The position numbers and the translations under genes are program-made. This document shows, piece after piece, positions 57,375 to 64,000 of a stretch of 64,000 bases of DNA; position 1 is the first letter of the stretch; every line of letters starts with the position of its first letter. The stretch spans positions 53,197,428 to 53,261,427 of the forward strand of contig CM054154.1 of NCBI GenBank assembly GCA_028751875.1, read 5' to 3'. The notes under the pieces were generated by a model. It made no database searches. It was not told where the DNA came from and saw nothing but the letters and a program-made list of their open reading frames with translations. This stretch comes from Rapana venosa. Its lineage: Eukaryota; Mollusca; Gastropoda; Neogastropoda; Muricidae.

Positions 57375-57691
57375 GCTGTTTTGATTTTACCAATCACGCC
57401 ACCTTAGTTCATAAAATGGGAGGGTAGTAAAGGTAGGTCAGCTTTGTTAAGAATTGTTTGACCTTTACAATGAGGGACTGAAAATATGTATTTTATACCT
57501 CTCTGCAGAGCAAGATTTTAAGAGTATGGAAAGGTTTGTATTGATTTGTATCTTACAGTTCCATTTCATGGATTTTTTAGCCAATCGCGTTCTGCACATA
57601 ACTAACAATGCAATGAAAGCTACATTCCACAGCAGTTACTGATCAATGTTCATTATAAAAAGAAGCGAAATGCACTCCAAGAAAACAAGCG

Positions 57692-57994
57692 ACGGGATAT
57701 GCCCAGTGTTGGAGCAACTCGCGTTTCCCCAGCCAGTTTATAAGACAGTGTCGAGCGTGGTACGCAATTGGAGGTGACCGTTTGCGCGCACATAGGCTCA
57801 GGTACAGTTCCCAGCAGAACTGTAAATGGAAACCTGCCCTTCTTTAGGGTCAGGGAAGGTAAAGCAGCGAAGGGAGAGGAATGGGCGCCTGACCTCTCCA
57901 ATTTGCTGGCCCTAAGAGAAGTGAGGTCACAGACAGTCTCGCTCCCCTTACGACCTTTAGGTTATGGAACATCCATTTTACCCCTTTACCTATT
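57692..57994 (+). mobile_element. Composite tRNA/5S-like SINE (duplicate)
   Basis: Identical to 41308-41610. Confidence 0.75.
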
Positions 57995-58183
57995 GAATAT
58001 TCAGCACACGTGTTAGCAAACCTCTGTAAAAGTCTTAAAGGAGTTTTGAAATATATCTGCGTATGCTGTTATAGTTGACAAATGCAGTAATAAGATAAAA
58101 ATACAGACAAAATAACTGTCGATAGCGATAATGGCTAAGTTAATGGCAAAGACATCTTATGGTGGTAATTTCTTTAAAACACT

Positions 58184-58519
58184 CTCATTCCAGCTTTTAA
58201 GTTGAAATGCCCATCATATGATCAAAAATCATTCCATCTTTACTAGTTGACTTACTAGCTATTTGATGGCTTGTACTTTCTATCAGCTATAAACTGTTGT
58301 TGCAGTATTTGTTCTAGTGTTTCCATTCTAAATCTGCATAAGTCTCTTCATGTAACTCGTCATTGACTTGATAGTGCAGAGTCTTATTACTGAAATTAAT
58401 CTGTTGGTACATTCAAATTCTGAGGGGGTTCCAATGTACTTTCTGCTGGTTCAATCATCACTGTGTATCCATTTTATGAAAAGATTGACATACAGCTTGC
58501 CAAAAAGCAGCAAAACCAT
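58184..58519 (+). mobile_element. I-type LINE RNase H fragment (duplicate)
   Basis: Identical to 41800-42135. Confidence 0.75.
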
Positions 58520-61337
58520 TCTCGCATATCACACAGAGACACACTCACAGAGATACACATACTAGACACACACTCTGTTGTTGTGAGTGTGTGTGTGTGT
58601 GATGTGTGTGCAGTGCGTAGCGTGCGTGTGTGTGTGTTTGTGTGTGCGGTACATGTGCGTGAGTGCGGTGTGTTGTTCATAGGTTAAGTTTTGGATTGTT
58701 ATTTCCTTGTTTGGGCATTTTTTTTGGTTTTGTGTGAATCACAAAATAGTGTTGGGTTTGTTTTATTTTGGTTCGCTTTTATCTTTCTTTTACATTGTAT
58801 GTAGATGACTTAGAATGTTAACTTCAGCTGATTTAAAATTTTGCATTTGAAGGGCGGTATGATATATGCCTGAATTTTCTTTGATGTAAGGATCTACTGT
58901 ATGTTTTGCCTTAAATCAATAAAGCCATGTATCATGCGTGTATATGACAGGAGTGAGGGATGTGAATGTATGTCTTTTGTATTACTTTATTTTCTGCTGA
59001 ATCACAAAAACTGTTTGGTATGTTTCATCTTGTTTATCCTTTATATATGATATATGTTGTGAAGGGATATGGATGAGGGTGTGTAGTGTATGAAGTAAGG
59101 TGTTGAAATGATTTAAAAGGAAAATTATATACATCATTTTTCGCTCTGTTTTGTATCCCATTTTGTTGCTGTTGTTAATTGTTTGGTGGAGTGGGGGTGG
59201 AGTTCTGGTTTGTTTTGTTTTTTCCTTTAGTTTTTAAGTGGGAGTTTCTTGGAAGGGGGGGGGGGGGGGTTGTTTTGGGGCTTTTTTGGGGGGGGAGTCT
59301 TTTGTAGTATCTATATTGTTGCCTTATATGTTTTGGACTGTTATTGTTGCTTTATGTTTTTCTATTGTTGCTGTTGTTGTGTTGTGTACAGTATGTGTGT
59401 GTGATTGTTTATTTTTGTTTGTTGTGATAATGTTCATGTTGTTTTATCATTTTTGTTTGTTTGTTCAGTTGATATTGTATGGTTGGAGGAGTTTTGTTTG
59501 TGTGGGAGAGGGATTGGTGAAGTCTTTTTGTCTTGTTTGTTTTGTGTTGTATTTTTATGGTGATATATATTATTCAGAAGAAATTTGTCCTTTTGTTAGA
59601 TTTGTATGGTTAAAAATGTTCAGAGATTGTATTGGTGTTTTAAAAAAAAATTCTATGTAGCATATATTAATGTTATTTCCCCCTTTTGATTTGTATGGTT
59701 TATATTGAGATTAGGTTTTTTTATTCTATGGTCCTGATATATATTCATTTTCTCTCTCTCTCTGTCCTCTTTTCGTTTAGATAGAGTGGCATTATATGGA
59801 AAAAAAACAAATAGCATCTGCTTATTCAATGTACACATCTGAAAATAAATGTTTTGCCTTTGACTTGACACAGACTACTCCCACTCCCCATTCCTTCCCA
59901 ACTGTCTCTCTCGACACCTTCCAACTTCTAGTCTCTCTCATTCCGCCCCCCAACCCCCGTACCAACCCACCCACACCCATCCGTTCACTGGTCTTAAATC
60001 CCATAGCGCTCCTTCATCTCCCCTCACTCGCAGTGGCAATAAAGTAGCTCACACACATACACACATATAGACACAATAGACAAAACACGACACACACACA
60101 CACAATCTATTTTGGTATTTAGCCCTTTTTTGAAATGCTTTAAAAAGAAATAATGTTGGACAATATCCCCATAATATCAGAACTGTCCAGATATATTTCT
60201 AGTTGAACGGTAAAAAAAACCAACTTAAAGCTTATAAACTATATGTATCAAAGAGAAAAGAATTTGAGGGGGGGGGCAGACAAATAAAGACAAAAAGCAT
60301 GGAGATAAAAAGAAGAGAAAAAGGTCGTTTATTTTTTCCGATGAAAAGTGTGTCGCAAAACAACAGACAAAAATACGTGAAATTCAGATGAAAAATTCTG
60401 AATATTTGCCATGAAAAATACTGAACTCAATTATTATGGGGGTACACTATGTCAGCATGATATTGTGGATGTGTTTTGTACTTGAGTATAAAGTTTGAAA
60501 CTGTACAATGAATAGTTATTGTTAAGTTTTTGTTTGGCGAATAAATAATTAATCTTTATGTCATCATCATCGATCATCATCATTCATCATCAAGTGTTTA
60601 TACATCATTATCATCATCATCATCTGCTTTAGAGAGACAACATCATCATTGAATATTATTATCATTTTTAAATCTACTATTACTATTATTGATTAATAGA
60701 TAGCATTCTCAAAACCTTGCAATCATGGGGGGAAGCGAAGTGTCCGACCTCAGCTTTCTCAAGGGACGCCCTATTTTGAGGTAGGATTGCCCAATCTCCT
60801 GCTCCTTGCTGCTTAACCTTCCTGACCTAAGAGGCAGGTGTCCCATATTACAGGCTGGGTGAAGTGGCAACTGTACTGGAAGCCCATGGACACAAATCAT
60901 GTACATCCATACCATAAGTGTGACCGCATTCAACACTAGCTTAAGCTTAAGCTTGGTGAGAGTGATGGCATCAGACCACCTTGAGCTATCCTGCCTGCTA
61001 AATGATTATGTAATAGAGATTGGCCTTTAAAAAGAATGTTCTCCAATCCAAATATGAAAAAAGAAGTACAGTACGATCATTATCATCAACCGTGTTAAGT
61101 AAGATTCAACATTTTACATCTGTCCTGATAATCAACACGACATTATTTTTGTCCATCATACTTTTATTTGCATTTAGTTCCAATTCTGTCCTCACCATTT
61201 GTTTCAGGCTGTTCATCATGACTTTATTTCATTATTTTGTTTGCATTTGTTGGTAATGGGCATTGGAGTCACAATTTGAGTTCAGGCTCTTTCATTATTA
61301 ATTTATATTAGTTGTCACTGTAATCTGTTTGTTTCAG

Positions 61338-61521
61338 ACTAACAAGGGCAATCTCCTTCAGACCATCACCAGCACATGCAGCACGACCCCCACCACCACC
61401 AGAACAGATGCCCCATCACTTCGCTCAGACCTGGGCACCACATGCATGTCACCACGACATCCATCATTATCACCAACTCCACCCGCAATCCTATGCTCCC
61501 GATGGTCTTCTATCATCGTAA
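61338..61521 (+). CDS. 3' terminal coding exon of an unknown host gene (duplicate)
   Basis: Identical to 44954-45137, with the same acceptor, stop codon and downstream AATAAA (61677-61682). If the duplication is an assembly error, this is the same single exon counted twice. Confidence 0.45.
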
Positions 61522-64000
61522 CATGGTTCAGTTGGCAGTTCATTCGAATATGCTCTTGTAGAGTAGTAGCTGTAGCACTAGAACAATTTTACAGATTGTA
61601 GGAAAGTATCTGTAGATAATAGTCAGATAACTATGTGTAGAAAAGCTTCTTCCTGTCTCTATACATCAGTCTCTTCAATAAAGTGGCTTTCATACAAGTT
61701 TCATACGTTCTATTTCAGTATTGTTTATGGGCTTTTGACTGTACTTGAGCTCCAGTAAATGTCCTATTTCATATCTTCATTATTACGGTGTAAAATCAAC
61801 TAATGGTACTTTTATTCCTGTCAATATGAAGGTGTTCAATTTTAAGATCTAGTAAGTTTTGGCTCATCTCGTACATCACTCTCTCGCTCTTCTACGTTAT
61901 TGCTGTTTGTTATTGCTGTAGTTGTTTTTGTTTTTGTGATTGAGTTTGGGTTTTATTGTCTGTTTGGTTTTATGTTTGGTTATGTGTGTGTGTTGTGGGG
62001 GGGGGAGAGGGGCGGGGGAGGGGGGGGGGGGGTGTTGGACGGTGTTGGTTTTTTTTTTGGTTTTGGGGGAGTGTCCCCCCTCCGACCCACCGGTTCCCGC
62101 CCCCCCCCTTAACCTGAACCCCCGAGTTTATACAACTCATGAATTGTTTGTTTGTTGTTTCTTGTTTTTTTATTTTAATTTTTTTTTTTCTTTATATTTT
62201 TTTTTCATGTTTGTTGGGTTGTGGGGATAATTGGTTTTGTTTTTTTTTTTTTTTTTTTTTTTTTTATTTTGGGGGGGGGGGGGTGGGGGTGGGGGGAAAG
62301 GGGAAGGTGGAGAGAGGGAAGGTGGGGGGTTATCTGGTGAGGTTAGTTTTGTTTCTTAGTTTGTTCTGGGAGTTGTTTGTTTCCTTTTTTTCTCTTTTTT
62401 TATTAAAAAAAATAAAAAGGTTTTTTACCCTTTTTTTTGTTCTACTGTTTGAAAGTATGATTACTGAGTTCATTATTAAGCAATGTGGCCCACTTACAAA
62501 GCGGGGGGACTGGATGTAAAAAGCACATGAGTACGATATTCATTTATCCTGGGAAAGAAAAAAAGATTTGTCTCTAATTACTAACAATGTATAGATGTTC
62601 TTATTATAATGACATTATTGAGGTTTCCCTCAATGCCAATCCACCTTACTTTATATAGATGTGAGTGTAGTGGTATTTAAAAAGTAGCAACTTCTTTTTT
62701 TTTTATATTATCATGAACATTCAATTTGTATGGAGTATAAAAATTAAAAAAAAAGTGTTGGTGTTGTAGATCGTGAGTTGCTCTGTCAGTATTATAAATT
62801 TAGTATTAATCCCTCACACCACACAGAACACCACGACTCACATCACGACTCAACTCACAGACTACACACACACACACACAGTACACAACAACCACACACA
62901 CACACACAACACAGCTACACACACCTCACGAAACGGTCACACAGTCACATCACGTCTCACTATCATCACATCACTTCTTCGTCCCTCAATGACTGTATAG
63001 GTTTAGTATCCTTCTTCGTAATACCGAGTTGTTTTGTTTCTTATTTTTTAATTGTGTGAATATATGATGTTAGAGTTTATTCATTCATTATTATGAACAT
63101 ATAATTTTGAAAACATGAGTATAATCATAAAATGGTGTTGAATGGTGAATACGTGTACTGTTTTGTGGGAATTATAAATTGGATATTATCTTTGAAATAC
63201 ACACCACAACACACTCCTGTCTCTGACACTCAACCATTTTAATCGTTTTGCTTATAGTTATGGTGTATCATCTGATGAAGGATTCATATTTTATTTTAAT
63301 TCAATCCTTATTTGGACTTGTACCTACTGCTACTGTAAGACTTAACGAGTGCCGTCTGTATTTTCAGCAAATATCTTAAATTGTTGATGTGTGAACCAAG
63401 ATATACTGTACCAGAAATGATAAATGTGTAGATGTTTTTTTCTATGTGACTTATTAAAGTTTGGTTGATATAATTAATCTTAGTTTGGTTGTTGTTGTTG
63501 TTCTTTTCCCTCTTTTTTTTCTTCATTTGTTTGGGTTTGGGTTTTCTTCTCTCGATTGTTTTGTTTGTTTGGTTGTGTGGTTGGTTGTTGTTTTTTTTTG
63601 GGGGTTGGGGGGTGGAGGATGTGGGGGGGGGGGGGTGATGAGGAGGGATGTTTTTAAGAGGTTTTCTTTTATTAGTTTTGCTATCGGGGGGGGGGGGGGG
63701 GTGGGGGGGGGGGGGAGGGGGAGGGAGGTGAGGGAGGGGGGGGGCTGCGGTAGGTTGTGGGGGAGGTGGCCTACTATTGAAAAGGTATTTCCCATTTTAA
63801 TGTTTCTACTGGAGACTGTAAGAGTGTTGGTATTATATAAGAAGGTATCCTCTACGGGCGGTAGGACTGGATGTATAAAACACATGATTCTTATTTTCAT
63901 ATATCACCTACGAAATAAAAGAATTTAGTCTCTCTCATCACATCCATCTCATCATGACTCATCTATAGTATAATAGAATATATATATAATTAAGGCTAGT

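Larger units (their letters stand above)
55612..64000. repeat. Second copy of the 16,384-bp unit (continues past the window)
   Basis: 8,389 bases correspond to 39228-47616 with a constant offset of 16,384 and no difference that I can find. All sub-features recur at +16,384, including the G/T homopolymer blocks and the unassigned parts. Confidence 0.97.

Overview
This is eukaryotic, repeat-dominated DNA. There are no operons or bacterial genes. It holds at least six groups of non-LTR retrotransposon (LINE) sequence on both strands, tRNA- and 5S-like SINEs, long (GT)n, (CT)n and (GA)n tracts, and one convincing spliced 3' terminal exon with a poly(A) signal. The LINE repertoire (I/Nimbus-type with RNase H, CR1/L2-type with an esterase ORF1, RTE-type) and the abundant microsatellites fit an invertebrate such as a mollusc. 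That assignment is inference; nothing here fixes the species. The assembly is a draft: there is a 500-base N gap, stretches full of single-base indels and homopolymer errors, and a very large exact duplication.

Layout. 0.5-1.9 kb: LINE endonuclease fragment. 1.9-5.7 kb: degenerate purine-rich satellite. 5.7-9.25 kb: AT-rich, nothing recognised. 9.25-10.0 kb: GC-rich block ending in the N gap (9994-10493). 10.5-14.8 kb: minus-strand LINE pieces, a short oppositely oriented stretch of the satellite, and a nested CR1/L2 insertion. 15.5-17.4 kb: two SINEs, a GC-rich candidate exon and an 81-83 bp tandem repeat. 17.5-20.1 kb: minus-strand LINE. 20.8-24.4 kb: nearly complete I-type LINE (endonuclease, reverse transcriptase, RNase H, zinc knuckle). 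24.8-27.0 kb: RTE 3' end and a CR1/L2-type ORF1 with esterase and coiled coil. 29.0-33.3 kb: more I-type copies. 33.4-36.4 kb: long CR1/L2-type LINE. 36.5-39.2 kb: minus-strand SGNH esterase joined to an I-type endonuclease that carries an internal 46-bp satellite, then a SINE and an RNase H fragment.

From 39228 the window changes character. 39228-42115 is a second copy of 36.5-39.2 kb, longer and full of small indels. 39228-55611 is a unit of exactly 16,384 bp that starts again at 55612 and continues, with no difference seen, to the window end. This looks more like one long-read sequence placed twice than like biology.

The genes do not form a pathway. Almost all coding signal is retrotransposon machinery: endonuclease nicks the target, reverse transcriptase copies element RNA at the nick, and RNase H or ORF1 esterase assists. 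The only host-gene signal I trust is the exon at 44954-45137 and its copy at 61338-61521. The most interesting biological observations are a minisatellite grown from a piece of a LINE endonuclease reading frame, an in-frame endonuclease/esterase junction, and a SINE whose head joins a tRNA-like box A to a 5S rRNA-like body.
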